A stretch of 64,000 nucleotides of DNA, taken from contig CAJTMX010000010.1 in NCBI GenBank assembly GCA_910577235.1, forward strand, positions 1-64,000, written 5' to 3'. This DNA is from an uncultured Acetatifactor sp. (GTDB lineage Bacteria; Bacillota; Clostridia; Lachnospirales; Lachnospiraceae). The notes under the pieces are model-generated. The model had not been told where the DNA came from. It made no database searches and saw only the letters and a list, made by a program, of their open reading frames with translations. Within the stretch, counting starts at the first letter, position 1. Each line of letters begins with the position of its first letter. The translations under genes and the position numbers were made by a program. Shown piece after piece: positions 15,777 to 24,304 of this stretch.

Positions 15777-16913
15777 ATGCTGTTATTTGTGAGTGTGACG
15801 GTTCTGGTGCTGTTGATGGCAGCTTTTTACAGTGAGCCGGGGAGTGTACAACCGTATAGAGAAGGAGGGGCAGGCAGTTTCGGTGGGAGACGCCGCGGCG
15901 GCCTGACCAGGCAGCAGGCGATGAACCTGTGGGTTTGCGCTGGGATCTTTACGGTCTTGTCCGCGCTGTCCGCCTGCAGGATCGCCAGCGGCAATGATTA
16001 CTGGGTATATACCGGCATGTTTGACCTGATCTCTCAGGGGCGGCATGTGTCCTCGGAATTTGGCTTTAATGCGCTGGTGCGTGTTATGCAGTTTTTCTTC
16101 GGGACAGAAGGATACAGCTATCTGCCCATATTCGGCCTGTTTTCGCTGCTGACCGTGTATTTCTTTCTGCGGTCCATATATGAACAGAGCGATTGGTTTT
16201 TGGGATCTCTGTTTTTGTTTTTAGTGAACGGATATTATTTTTCCAGTTTTAATTCCGTTCGCTATTATCTGGTGCTGGCCGTTGCGCTGTACAGTACCAA
16301 ATATGTGCTGCGGCGGGAATATTTGAAATTTGTGCTGTGGATTCTGGCGGCGGCCGCTTTTCACAAGTCAGTGCTGGTAGTGATCCCGCTGTATCTGGGA
16401 GCCGGCTGGCTGGCCGGGATACGGTTGAAACGCCGGCATTATGTGCTGGGAGCGCTGCTTGTGCTGAGCCTCCTGTTTGGAAGAGATTTTTACCGCGGGA
16501 TCATATTCAGGATATATCCCTATTATGAGAACTCCATGTTTGATACGGTGGATTATTCTCTGACCAATATCGGGAAATGTGTGGGAACGCTGGCGCTGTC
16601 CCTGCTCTGTTACAAGGCCGCTGTCAAGGATGACCGGAAAAACAGGTTCTACTTTTTTCTGAATCTGGGAGGATTGGTTCTGTATACTTGCGGAGCCTTT
16701 ATCCCCGAGGTGTCCCGGGTGGCGTATTATCTAATCCTGCCGCAGATATTTCTGATTCCCAGTCTGCTGCGCAGCGTAGGGAACAAAGTGCTGAGACATC
16801 TGCTGACTGCGGGGACGGCTCTGGTGTTTACGGCGTATTTTGTTTTGTTTCTGCGGTCGGCTTACGATGTGAATATCAGGCTCTTGCCATATCTGAACTG
16901 GATATTCAACTGA
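15777..16913 (+). CDS. EpsG/Wzy-like polysaccharide polymerase
   Basis: This polytopic membrane protein has 378 residues and about ten hydrophobic helices. The extracytoplasmic loop GNDYWVYTGMFDLISQG near residue 80, the segment FNSVRYYLVLAVALYSTKYVL near 165 and the AAAFHKSVLVVIPLYL helix near 200 are the conserved pattern of EpsG-family proteins, which are thought to polymerise exopolysaccharide repeat units on the outer face. ATG 15777 follows GCGAGGAG; upstream in-frame codons overlap the inverted repeat. It follows directly on glycosyltransferases and precedes the dehydratase gene, and no flippase is seen in this first locus. Confidence 0.82.
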   Translation: MLLFVSVTVLVLLMAAFYSEPGSVQPYREGGAGSFGGRRRGGLTRQQAMNLWVCAGIFTVLSALSACRIASGNDYWVYTGMFDLISQGRHVSSEFGFNALVRVMQFFFGTEGYSYLPIFGLFSLLTVYFFLRSIYEQSDWFLGSLFLFLVNGYYFSSFNSVRYYLVLAVALYSTKYVLRREYLKFVLWILAAAAFHKSVLVVIPLYLGAGWLAGIRLKRRHYVLGALLVLSLLFGRDFYRGIIFRIYPYYENSMFDTVDYSLTNIGKCVGTLALSLLCYKAAVKDDRKNRFYFFLNLGGLVLYTCGAFIPEVSRVAYYLILPQIFLIPSLLRSVGNKVLRHLLTAGTALVFTAYFVLFLRSAYDVNIRLLPYLNWIFN

Positions 16914-17077
16914 CATTGCCGGTGCGGGTTTCAATAACAGGTGATAGATAAGAGGCAATTGCGCAAATATCTATTTGGAGCCGGCATTTATTAAAGAACC
17001 GGCATGAAGTTTTGGCTATGCATATTGCGGGAGACAAAGAAATAGTGCAGGAAAAATTGCAAAATATAGGAAAGTAT

Positions 17078-17106
17078 TTCCTTTAAAACATGTGTAATGA
17101 TAGAAT
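17078..17106 (+). promoter_or_regulatory. Possible extended -10 promoter before the FlaA1/PglF-like gene
   Basis: TGATAGAAT (17098-17106) is an extended -10 element; the -35 (TTCCTT, 17078-17083) is poor. The surrounding 237 bp gap (16914-17150) is A+T-rich, contains a small inverted repeat AGGAAA/TTTCCT at about 17069-17083 and no coding potential that I can see. Confidence 0.35.
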
Positions 17107-17150
17107 AAATGCAAAAGTATTGCCCTGATTTTGGGCGGATAGGAGTCGCA

Positions 17151-19028
17151 GTGAAGAAACTAAGCGATATAAGAGTTGGAATATTGAAAATACCGATCAA
17201 CAGGATCATCCTTCTGGTGGTGACGGATATGTTTGCGGTCATGGCCTCCTCGGTGCTGAGCCTGTATGTGCGGTATGAGTTCAGTTTCGGGGATATCGAT
17301 CCGGTATTTTGGAAAGCTATTCAAGATGGCTATATTCTCAATATATTTGTGACGCTGGTTATTTTCTATATTTTCAGGTTATATAACAGCGTTTGGCGCT
17401 ATGCATCGGATACGGAGATGGTAAATGTTGTCATTGCAGTGACCATCTGCGCCGTGATGCAGCCGGTGATATTCTGGCTGCTGGACACCCGGGTGCCAAA
17501 GAGTTTTCCTTTCTTCTACGCATTCTTTATGGCGGTATTTACCGGCGGAGTGCGGTTCAGTTACCGTTTTCTGCGGATGGTACAGAACAGGCGGCTCAAT
17601 CATTATAATGCGCCTGAGAGACAGAATTATATGATCGTGGGAGCCGGGGCCTCCGGCAATGCCATTCTGCAGGAGATACAGTCCAGCAAGTATCTGAGCA
17701 TGCATGTAGCCTGTTTTATTGACGATAATCCGGGTTGTCAGGGCAAGTATCTGCGGGGGGTCCCTATAGTGGGAGGCAGGGATAAGATAGCGGAAAACGT
17801 GGAGAAATATGATATCGATGAGATCATCATCGCCATTCCCTCCGCCAATCGTTCCACTCTGAAACCCCTGATCGAGATATGTAAGGAAACAGGCTGCCGT
17901 ATCCAGATCCTGCCGGGTATGTATCAGATCATCAAGGGAGACGTGAATGTGTCCAATCTCCGGGAGGTACAGATTGAGGATCTGCTGGGCAGGGACCCTA
18001 TCGAGGTCAACGTGGACGAGATTATCGGTTATGTGCAGAATAAGACGGTGCTGGTGACAGGCGGCGGCGGATCAATCGGCAGTGAGCTGTGCAGGCAGAT
18101 CGCCGGGCACAATCCGAAACGTCTGGTCATATTGGATATCTACGAAAACAGTGTCTATGAGATACAGCAGGAACTAAAGCAGAGCTATCCGGAGCTGGAT
18201 CTTGTAGTGTTGATCGGCTCCGTGCGCAATACCCTGCGCATGGAGGAGATATTTCGGGAGTACAGGCCCGATATAGTGTACCATGCGGCAGCCCACAAGC
18301 ATGTGCCGCTGATGGAGGACAGCCCCAACGAGGCGATCAAAAACAATGTGTTCGGCACCCTCAAGGTGGCGTCGGCAGCAGACCGTTACGGGGTCGGCAA
18401 ATTTGTAATGATCTCTACGGATAAGGCGGTGAATCCCACCAATATCATGGGGGCATCCAAGCGGATCTGTGAGATGGTGATCCAGAATATGAACCGCAGG
18501 TCGCAGACGGAATATGTGGCGGTACGTTTCGGCAATGTGCTGGGGAGCAACGGCAGTGTGGTTCCTCTGTTTAAGAGGCAGATCGAGCAGGGGGGGCCTG
18601 TGACCGTTACCCATCCCGATATTATAAGGTATTTTATGACCATCTCGGAAGCGGTGTCTCTGGTGCTCCAGGCGGGAGCTTATGCCCGGGGCGGAGAGAT
18701 CTTTGTGCTGGATATGGGCGAGCCCATGAAGATACTGGATCTGGCAAAGAATATGATCAAGCTGTCCGGTTATCGGGTGGATCAGGATATTAAGATCGAG
18801 TTCACCGGGTTGCGCCCTGGAGAGAAGATGTATGAGGAGTTGCTGATGCGGGAGGAGGGGCTGAAGGAGACGGCGAATCGGATGATTTATATCGGAAGGC
18901 CGATAGAGTATGATGATGGGCTGTTTGAGGAGCAGCTTGAGAGGCTGCTGGAGGCTTCGGTGAATGAGTCTGGGGATATTCGGGCGTTGGTGCGGGAGAT
19001 TGTGCCTAGTTATCAGTATGAGGAGTGA
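17151..19028 (+). CDS. Membrane-bound nucleotide-sugar 4,6-dehydratase (CapD/WbpM/PglF type)
   Basis: The 625-residue protein has four N-terminal membrane helices (to about residue 140), a first Rossmann domain (YMIVGAGASGNAIL near 165; FIDDNPGCQGK near 195) and a second, catalytic extended-SDR domain from about 285 (VLVTGGGGSIGSELCRQI). The catalytic segment reads STDKAVNPTNIMGASKR: the usual SDR tyrosine is methionine, as in the WbpM/PglF class of UDP-GlcNAc 4,6-dehydratases. Products feed 2-acetamido-2,6-dideoxy sugars. The start is GTG 17151, five bases after AGGAG; the upstream ATG 17109 lies at the promoter. Its C-terminal codons become strikingly G-rich and C-poor near the repeat block that follows. 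Confidence 0.92.
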   Translation: MKKLSDIRVGILKIPINRIILLVVTDMFAVMASSVLSLYVRYEFSFGDIDPVFWKAIQDGYILNIFVTLVIFYIFRLYNSVWRYASDTEMVNVVIAVTICAVMQPVIFWLLDTRVPKSFPFFYAFFMAVFTGGVRFSYRFLRMVQNRRLNHYNAPERQNYMIVGAGASGNAILQEIQSSKYLSMHVACFIDDNPGCQGKYLRGVPIVGGRDKIAENVEKYDIDEIIIAIPSANRSTLKPLIEICKETGCRIQILPGMYQIIKGDVNVSNLREVQIEDLLGRDPIEVNVDEIIGYVQNKTVLVTGGGGSIGSELCRQIAGHNPKRLVILDIYENSVYEIQQELKQSYPELDLVVLIGSVRNTLRMEEIFREYRPDIVYHAAAHKHVPLMEDSPNEAIKNNVFGTLKVASAADRYGVGKFVMISTDKAVNPTNIMGASKRICEMVIQNMNRRSQTEYVAVRFGNVLGSNGSVVPLFKRQIEQGGPVTVTHPDIIRYFMTISEAVSLVLQAGAYARGGEIFVLDMGEPMKILDLAKNMIKLSGYRVDQDIKIEFTGLRPGEKMYEELLMREEGLKETANRMIYIGRPIEYDDGLFEEQLERLLEASVNESGDIRALVREIVPSYQYEE

Positions 19029-19051
19029 TTTGCGGCTGTTGGGCGGGTAAT

Positions 19052-19119
19052 GGCACGGTTGGGGCCGGGGTACGTTTGGGGCAAAGGCACGGTTGGGGCC
19101 GGGGTACGTTTGGGGCAAA
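19052..19119. repeat. Two 34 bp tandem repeats with six GGGG runs
   Basis: Two identical 34 bp units beginning GGCACGGTTGGGG (19052 and 19086) are followed by the first six bases of a third. Each unit has three GGGG runs; the six runs lie at 19061, 19067, 19078, 19095, 19101 and 19112, all on the + strand. This is a strong intramolecular G-quadruplex pattern. The block lies 24 bp after the dehydratase stop. Confidence 0.85.
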
Positions 19120-19125
19120 GGCACG

Positions 19126-19273
19126 CTCCAGGCGGGTAATCGTTCCTTGCTGGACACGCTCTCGCTCGATTGGACACGTAGTGGTGCTAAGCTCGTGCCG
19201 AATGAATTCGGCATACCTCGCTAAGCACCAACGTGTCCAGACGGTCCTGCAAGGAACGATTACCCGCCTGGAG
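19126..19273. repeat. 148 bp foldback element with perfect 25 bp inverted arms
   Basis: The arms at 19126-19150 and 19249-19273 are perfect reverse complements over 25 bp. Inside, TGGACACGT (19171-19179) pairs with ACGTGTCCA (19231-19239), GGTGCT (19183) with AGCACC (19224), and TGCCGAA/TTCGGCA (19196-19202 and 19207-19213) closes on a TGAA loop. A second copy of CTGGACACG at 19150-19158 can also pair with 19232-19240, so two folds compete. No open frame of note lies inside. It looks like a small non-autonomous mobile or structured RNA element; I do not recognise a known family. Confidence 0.85.
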
Positions 19274-19280
19274 CTGAGAG

Positions 19281-19546
19281 CTGCAAGTTGGGGTGGATTA
19301 TCTGCCTGGAGATGGGAACTGCAAGTTGGGGTGGATACCCCGCCTGGAGCTGAGAGCTGCAAGTTGGGGTGGATTATCTGCCTGGAGATGGGAACTGCGG
19401 GTTGGGGTGGATACCCCGGTTGGAGCTGGGAACTGCAAGTTGGGGTGGATAACCCGGCTGGAGCTGAGAGCTGCAAGTTGGGGTGGATTATCTGCCTGGA
19501 GCTGGGAACTGCAAGTTGGGGTGGATACCCCGGCTGGAGCTGGGAG
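19281..19546. repeat. Seven 38 bp tandem repeats
   Basis: Units start at 19281, 19319, 19357, 19395, 19433, 19471 and 19509, each beginning CTGC(A/G)(A/G)GTTGGGGTGG, with an exact 38 bp period. Variants of the second half (ATTATCTGCCTGGAG versus ATACCCCGCCTGGAG) partly alternate, giving a 76 bp higher-order pattern. The period is not a multiple of three, so the array does not encode a protein repeat even though a frame stays open through it. It ends eight bases before the ribosome site of the next gene. Together with the two elements above it fills the 540 bp gap between coding sequences. Confidence 0.9.
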
Positions 19547-19568
19547 CTGCGGTGAAGGAGTAGATGAG

Positions 19569-20192
19569 ATGTATGTGCATGTGAAGAGGGGAATTGATTT
19601 TGTGCTGTCGCTGGTGGGGCTGGTAGTGTTGTCTCCGGTGTTTTTGGGGTTGGTGGTTGCAATTAAGATAGATTCGCCGGGGCCGATATTGTTCCGGCAG
19701 AAAAGGGTGGGGATTCATAAAAAATATTTTGAGATATTGAAGTTCAGGACTATGCGGATCGATACGCCTAAGGATGTGCCCACTCATCTGTTGGAGAATC
19801 CGGAGCAGTATATTACCAGGGTGGGGCATTTTCTGCGGAAAACCAGCTTGGACGAGCTGCCGCAGATCATGAATATTCTTAAGGGGGATATGGCTGTAGT
19901 AGGGCCTCGGCCCGCTCTGTGGAATCAGTATGATCTGATCGAGGAGAGGGATAAATACGGGGCTAATGATATACGTCCGGGATTGACCGGCTGGGCGCAG
20001 ATCAATGGGCGGGATGAGTTGGAGATTCCTGTGAAAGCGCGTTTTGACGGGGAATATGTGGACAGGATGGGGCTGAAGATGGATCTGAGGTGCTTTTTTG
20101 GAACTTTTATCAGCGTGCTGAGAGGAGATGGCGTGGTGGAGGGCGGCACCGGAGCCATGCATGGGACGGAAAACGGCGGGAAAAAGTTGTAG
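19569..20192 (+). CDS. Small polyprenyl-phosphate sugar-1-phosphate transferase (PglC-like)
   Basis: The 207 residues form the minimal monotopic sugar transferase: a re-entrant N-terminal helix ([20 protein letters not shown]), [26 protein letters not shown], the catalytic [23 protein letters not shown] segment in pieces ([18 protein letters not shown]) and [12 protein letters not shown]. It loads a phospho-sugar on undecaprenyl phosphate, commonly a bacillosamine-type or N-acetylated sugar, which fits the PglF-like dehydratase upstream. GAAGGAG lies eight bases before ATG 19569. The frame is open back to 19293, but that part is the 38 bp repeat array and is not coding. The first third of the gene is C-poor and G-rich like the end of the gene before the repeats. 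Confidence 0.92.
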   Translation: MYVHVKRGIDFVLSLVGLVVLSPVFLGLVVAIKIDSPGPILFRQKRVGIHKKYFEILKFRTMRIDTPKDVPTHLLENPEQYITRVGHFLRKTSLDELPQIMNILKGDMAVVGPRPALWNQYDLIEERDKYGANDIRPGLTGWAQINGRDELEIPVKARFDGEYVDRMGLKMDLRCFFGTFISVLRGDGVVEGGTGAMHGTENGGKKL

Positions 20193-20244
20193 TGCGCGTC
20201 AGGGCGGATGCGGAACTCACACAGTGGAGAGATTGGATCGGAGA

Positions 20245-21189
20245 ATGAAACGAATTTTGATCGCGGGCGCAAACAGTTATATCGGTACGAGTCTGGAGCG
20301 TTACCTTCTGGAGTATAATTCCTCTCAGGGCAGAGAGTTGTATAAAGTGGATACTGTATCCCAGCGGGATTCCCGGTGGGAGGAGTATGATTTTTGCGGA
20401 TATGATGCGGTGTTTCAGGCCAGCGGCATTGCCCACGCGGACACGGGAGCGGTGAGCCGGGAACAGCAGGCGATGTATTATCGGGTAAATTGTGATCTGG
20501 CGGTACATACTGCGCAGAAAGCGCAGGCGGCGGGGGTGGGCCTGTTTATTTACCCCAGCAGTGTCATTGTGTACGGGGACAGTGCCCCTTATGGGAAAGA
20601 GCGTATGATCACGCCGCAGACTCCGGCGGGTTGTACGCATTTTTACGGGGACAGTAAGATCCGGGCGGAGAGGGAACTTCAGGGTCTGGAAACCGGGATA
20701 TCCTCGGAGGGAGAGGTTCTTGCGGCGGGGAATCCCCGGGCCGGGATGCAGGTGGCGATCCTGCGTCTGCCCATGGTCTACGGCAGGGGAAGTAAGGGAA
20801 ATTACCCTTTGCTGGCAAAGCTGGCCGGCAGACTGCCCTTTTTTCCGGATGTTAGGAATCGGCGGAGCATGATCTATATTGAGAATCTGTGTGAATTTAT
20901 CCGCCGGAGGATTGAGGAGGGGAAGGGCGGACTGTATTTTCCCCAGAATCGGGAGTATACTACCACTTCCCGGATGGTGCAGGAGATCGCCGCGGCCCGG
21001 GGAAAGAGGGTGCGTCTGCTGAAGGTCCTGAATCCTTTGGTGGCTCTGGCATCCCATATGCCCGGCAGAATCGGAGCCATGGCCAACAAGGCTTTTGGCA
21101 GTCTGACTATAGATATGGACATGAGCGGAGACGTGGAGAGCTATTGCCTGTATGACTTGCGGGAGAGCATACGCCGCACGGAGGGATAG
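20245..21189 (+). CDS. NAD-dependent epimerase/dehydratase (extended SDR)
   Basis: The 314-residue Rossmann protein starts ILIAGANSYIGTSLERYL, a slightly altered nucleotide-binding loop (GxxSxIG), and carries PSSVIVYGDS near residue 107 and the catalytic Tyr-Lys pair in FYGDSKIRAER near 135. It modifies a nucleotide sugar or a lipid-linked sugar of the locus, most likely by reduction or epimerisation at C4. A close functional partner is likely the small sugar transferase 52 bp upstream, a pair often seen together in Clostridia polysaccharide loci. The chosen ATG follows CGGAGA closely; the longer frame overlaps the preceding gene. Confidence 0.82.
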   Translation: MKRILIAGANSYIGTSLERYLLEYNSSQGRELYKVDTVSQRDSRWEEYDFCGYDAVFQASGIAHADTGAVSREQQAMYYRVNCDLAVHTAQKAQAAGVGLFIYPSSVIVYGDSAPYGKERMITPQTPAGCTHFYGDSKIRAERELQGLETGISSEGEVLAAGNPRAGMQVAILRLPMVYGRGSKGNYPLLAKLAGRLPFFPDVRNRRSMIYIENLCEFIRRRIEEGKGGLYFPQNREYTTTSRMVQEIAAARGKRVRLLKVLNPLVALASHMPGRIGAMANKAFGSLTIDMDMSGDVESYCLYDLRESIRRTEG

Positions 21190-21299
21190 GTTTTCCGATA
21201 CTGATCGATGCAAGGCCGCACGCAAAGCCTGCGGTATGCTGAGGTATGCTGATAAGAGAGAAGTGGTGTGCCCGCCGAAGCGGGTGCAGGGGTATTTAT

Positions 21300-22049
21300 A
21301 TGAAACTTACGGTTATCACCATCGCGTATAACAGCGCAGAGTACATAGGCCGCACCATAGAGTCTGTACTGGCCCAGGAGCAGGGGGATACCCCGTTTGC
21401 TCTGGAATATCTGATCATTGACGGGGCCAGCAGTGACGGTACGGTGGCCGTTGCCGAGAGCTATATTCCGGCTATGGAGAGCAGAGGGATAGAGTACCGG
21501 ATCGGCAGTGAGCCGGACAGGGGCATCTATGATGCCATGAACAAGGGGATCAGCCGGGCCACAGGGGATATCATAGGGATACTGAACAGCGGTGACTGGT
21601 ATGAACCCACTGCGGCGCGGACGGTTGCGGATACTTTTGCCGGCACAGGCTGCGATCTCATGTATGCCAATATCCGCATGCACAAAACGGACGGAATTAC
21701 TTTTATAAAAAAAGCCAGACAGCGCCGTTTCCAGACTTCCAGGGACTGGAACCATCCCACTACCTTTGTGCGGGCACAGCTCTATAAGCAGTATCCGTTC
21801 CGCTGTCTGGGCATCCATGACGACTACGGCTTTTTCCTGCAGATGCGCAGGCAGGGGCGGAGTATTGTGACCGTAGATAAGGTACTGGCGGATTTCGTCA
21901 TGGGGGGGGCCAGCAATCACAAGGACATTAAGGCGGCCCAAAAACGGATTAGGGACCGCTACCTGTACTGTTACCGGATAAATGGCTACAGCAGGCTGTA
22001 CATACTGGAATGCGTGGCGATAGAGGCGGCGAAGATGCTGCTGGGATAA
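21300..22049 (+). CDS. Family 2 glycosyltransferase (WcaA-like)
   Basis: This 249-residue GT-A protein opens LTVITIAYNSAEYIGRTIESV, has IIDGASSDGT near residue 39 and the SEPDRGIYDAMNKGI...ILNSGDWYE region near 70-98, marking the same subfamily as the gene at 14864. AGGGG lies upstream of the ATG. It is the last transferase of the first locus. An uninterrupted run of eight G (21902-21909) lies in its 3' half, in frame here. The enzyme probably adds a non-reducing or branch sugar; specificity is not visible. Confidence 0.85.
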   Translation: MKLTVITIAYNSAEYIGRTIESVLAQEQGDTPFALEYLIIDGASSDGTVAVAESYIPAMESRGIEYRIGSEPDRGIYDAMNKGISRATGDIIGILNSGDWYEPTAARTVADTFAGTGCDLMYANIRMHKTDGITFIKKARQRRFQTSRDWNHPTTFVRAQLYKQYPFRCLGIHDDYGFFLQMRRQGRSIVTVDKVLADFVMGGASNHKDIKAAQKRIRDRYLYCYRINGYSRLYILECVAIEAAKMLLG

Positions 22050-22090
22050 CGTGGTACACTCGGTAATTCTTTCCTTATGGCCAAAAAGAC

Positions 22091-22119
22091 TTGTCAAAAA
22101 ATAAATGTTACGATAATAT
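22091..22119 (+). promoter_or_regulatory. Promoter of the wall hydrolase-lipoprotein unit
   Basis: TTGTCA (22091-22096), a 17-base spacer and TAATAT (22114-22119) form a good sigma-A promoter 42 bases after the previous stop. Transcription would start near 22126, about 44 bases before ATG 22170. Confidence 0.65.
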
Positions 22120-22169
22120 TACGATGGTTGCATAAAAAACATTAAAACACAGCAGACAGGAGAGTGTGC

Positions 22170-24287
22170 ATGAAAAAAACGATTAAATTTTTATGTTTTG
22201 CGTTTATTTTTAGCCTGGTACTTGGAAATATCCTGCCCGGCAACCGCTCCTATGCTTTTACCGAAGAGGAAGAGAGCTATTTTCAAGAGGCAAGGACGGC
22301 GCTGCAGGTTTTGCTGCAGGAACAGCCGGTGATGGCGCTTGTGTATCTGACGGACCGTTACAGTGTCCGCAGTACGCCTGACGCGGGTGGAGCGGAGATT
22401 ATTTCGGTGCCCAGCGGGCAGCAGGTGCTGATACAGGACGTGGTGCTGACTCAGCAGTATGAACCCTGGGTACAGGTACAGCTTTATAGTCAGGATGTAG
22501 AGTATACCGGATATGTTGAGAGGCGTTTTCTGGCCTGCTCGGACGAACGTTTTTTGGATTGGGAAATGTTGTATGGCATGAATCCCGCCGATATGCTTTT
22601 GACGGTGGAGGAGGGCCGCGGCGCAGCCAACGGTGTGTCACAGTTTCCCGAGAGTTACCGCGGAGCGCTGGAGGCATTGGCGGCGTCTCATCCCAACTGG
22701 ATATTTGTGCGTCAGGACACAAATCTGGACTGGGCTACCGTGGTGGCCAACGAGATAGTGGGGGAGCGCAGTCTGATCCCCGCCTCTTTTCCGGCATATA
22801 TGCAAAACGGATTGTTCAGTAAGAGCTGGGCTTATGCCTCGGAGGATACGCTGAAGTTTTATCTCGATCCCCGAAACTGGCTGACGGAGACGGGAATCTT
22901 TCAGTTTGAACAGCTCACCTATAATGCGTCCTATCAGACCCAGGAGGGAGTGCAGAATTTTTTAAACGGTTCCTTTATGCAGGGCAATTTGCCGGATGAG
23001 GGAGTCACCTATGCCAGTATTTTTCAGAAGGCGGGCGTTGCTCTGAAAGTAAGCCCCATTCATCTCGCCTGCCGTGTCTATCAGGAGCAGGGAAAAAACG
23101 GCGGTTCGCCGCTGATATCCGGGACATATCCGGGTTATGAGGGATATTATAACTATTTTAATATAGGCGCCAGCGGATCTACCGATGAGCAGGTGTTTGT
23201 CAGCGGACTGCAGAAAGCAAAAGAAAATGGCTGGAACAGCGCAAGGGCGTCCCTCACGGGAGGAGCCGAGTTTATCTCCAAAAGCTATATTCTGAGAGGG
23301 CAGGATACTCTGTATCTACAGAAGTTTGACGTGGACGGCAGCTACGACGGGCTGTACTGGCATCAGTATATGCAGAATATCTGCGCTCCCAGCAGTGAGG
23401 GTTCCAATATCCGCAAACTCTACGCGGAGGCGGGGGCGCTGGACAACCAATTTGTATTTCGGATTCCGGTCTACAATAATATGCCGGAAACCCCCTGCCC
23501 CAAGCCGGTGCAGTCCTTTGATATCGTGCTGACGCCCCCGGCGGGGTACAGCGATCCCAATGTGTATCTGGACGGCGTGGCATATGGGGCCGATGTCAAA
23601 AACGGCAACTATGTGATAACCGCTCCGGACGGCAACGCCCGCACGGCGATCATGTATCAATATAACGAATCCGGTGTGCCCACAGGCATGAATGTGTGGC
23701 TGCTGGACTATGACAAGACCGCTTACAGGGCCACGGAGGTTCCCGAGCTGAGGGATCTGCTGACGTATCACGGATTTTCCATCAGGATCACCGGCAGGTC
23801 GGGAATCCGGTACAAGACCGGTATCGCGGTGGAAAACAGACAAAAATTATTGGGGAGCGGTATTCAGGGCTATACGCTGAAAGAGTATGGCACACTGATC
23901 ATGAATAACGCCAATCGCGACGCTTATCCCATGGTGCTGGGAGGCCAGAAGGTTTCCAAAGGTGTCTCCTACGGCACGGACGGCAACGGGCAGCATGTGG
24001 ATACGATCTATGAAAAAGTGGACGGCAGGTACCGCTACACCGCGGTGTTTGTGGGTCTGCCTGTGGAGCAGTACAAGACGGAATTCGCTTTTCGGGGTTA
24101 TATGACGCTGACCGGAAACGGGCAGGATATAACGCTGTATGGGCCTGTTGTGGCCAAAAGTATCTATGATCTGTCCAGACAGCTTTTGGATATGGGATTG
24201 TATCCCGAGGGGTCTGAGACATTTAATTTCCTACAGCAGCTGGTAAACGACGCGGATGCCCAGGGGCAGTCCGCGGCTCAAAACTGA
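22170..24287 (+). CDS. Secreted cell-wall hydrolase: SH3-like domain plus glucosaminidase domain
   Basis: The 705-residue protein has a signal peptide (MKKTIKFLCFAFIFSLVLGN, cut near AYA/FT), a bacterial SH3 segment at about 55-120 (DRYSVRSTPDAGG...QVLIQDV...WVQVQL), and an endo-beta-N-acetylglucosaminidase-like domain at about 165-400. That domain shows the usual order: VANEIVGERSLIPAS, DPRNWLTETGIFQFEQLTY in pieces (DPRNWL, IFQFEQLTYN), SPIHLACRVYQEQG, and a YYNYFNIGASG loop. The rest (about 430-705) is beta-rich and unassigned. It should cleave peptidoglycan glycan strands outside the membrane. CAGGAGAG is placed upstream of ATG 22170. A lipoprotein gene follows 17 bases later. Confidence 0.85.
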   Translation: MKKTIKFLCFAFIFSLVLGNILPGNRSYAFTEEEESYFQEARTALQVLLQEQPVMALVYLTDRYSVRSTPDAGGAEIISVPSGQQVLIQDVVLTQQYEPWVQVQLYSQDVEYTGYVERRFLACSDERFLDWEMLYGMNPADMLLTVEEGRGAANGVSQFPESYRGALEALAASHPNWIFVRQDTNLDWATVVANEIVGERSLIPASFPAYMQNGLFSKSWAYASEDTLKFYLDPRNWLTETGIFQFEQLTYNASYQTQEGVQNFLNGSFMQGNLPDEGVTYASIFQKAGVALKVSPIHLACRVYQEQGKNGGSPLISGTYPGYEGYYNYFNIGASGSTDEQVFVSGLQKAKENGWNSARASLTGGAEFISKSYILRGQDTLYLQKFDVDGSYDGLYWHQYMQNICAPSSEGSNIRKLYAEAGALDNQFVFRIPVYNNMPETPCPKPVQSFDIVLTPPAGYSDPNVYLDGVAYGADVKNGNYVITAPDGNARTAIMYQYNESGVPTGMNVWLLDYDKTAYRATEVPELRDLLTYHGFSIRITGRSGIRYKTGIAVENRQKLLGSGIQGYTLKEYGTLIMNNANRDAYPMVLGGQKVSKGVSYGTDGNGQHVDTIYEKVDGRYRYTAVFVGLPVEQYKTEFAFRGYMTLTGNGQDITLYGPVVAKSIYDLSRQLLDMGLYPEGSETFNFLQQLVNDADAQGQSAAQN

Positions 24288-24304
24288 CAAAGGGGAATCA
24301 ATTT

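Noticed and set aside
19281..19546. CRISPR array
   Set aside because: The units are contiguous with no unique spacers, and no cas gene is in the window.
19293..19568. In-frame N-terminal extension of the PglC-like protein through the repeat array
   Set aside because: The 38 bp period is not divisible by three, so the peptide changes with each unit; a good ribosome site and family-typical start are at 19569.
21902..21909. Run of eight G in the GT2 gene as a phase-variation site
   Set aside because: It encodes Gly-Gly in frame and is short; similar runs of seven at 18590, 28211, 32565, 34284 (C) and 56320 also simply encode Gly-Gly or Pro-Pro. Only the 12-G tract disrupts a frame.
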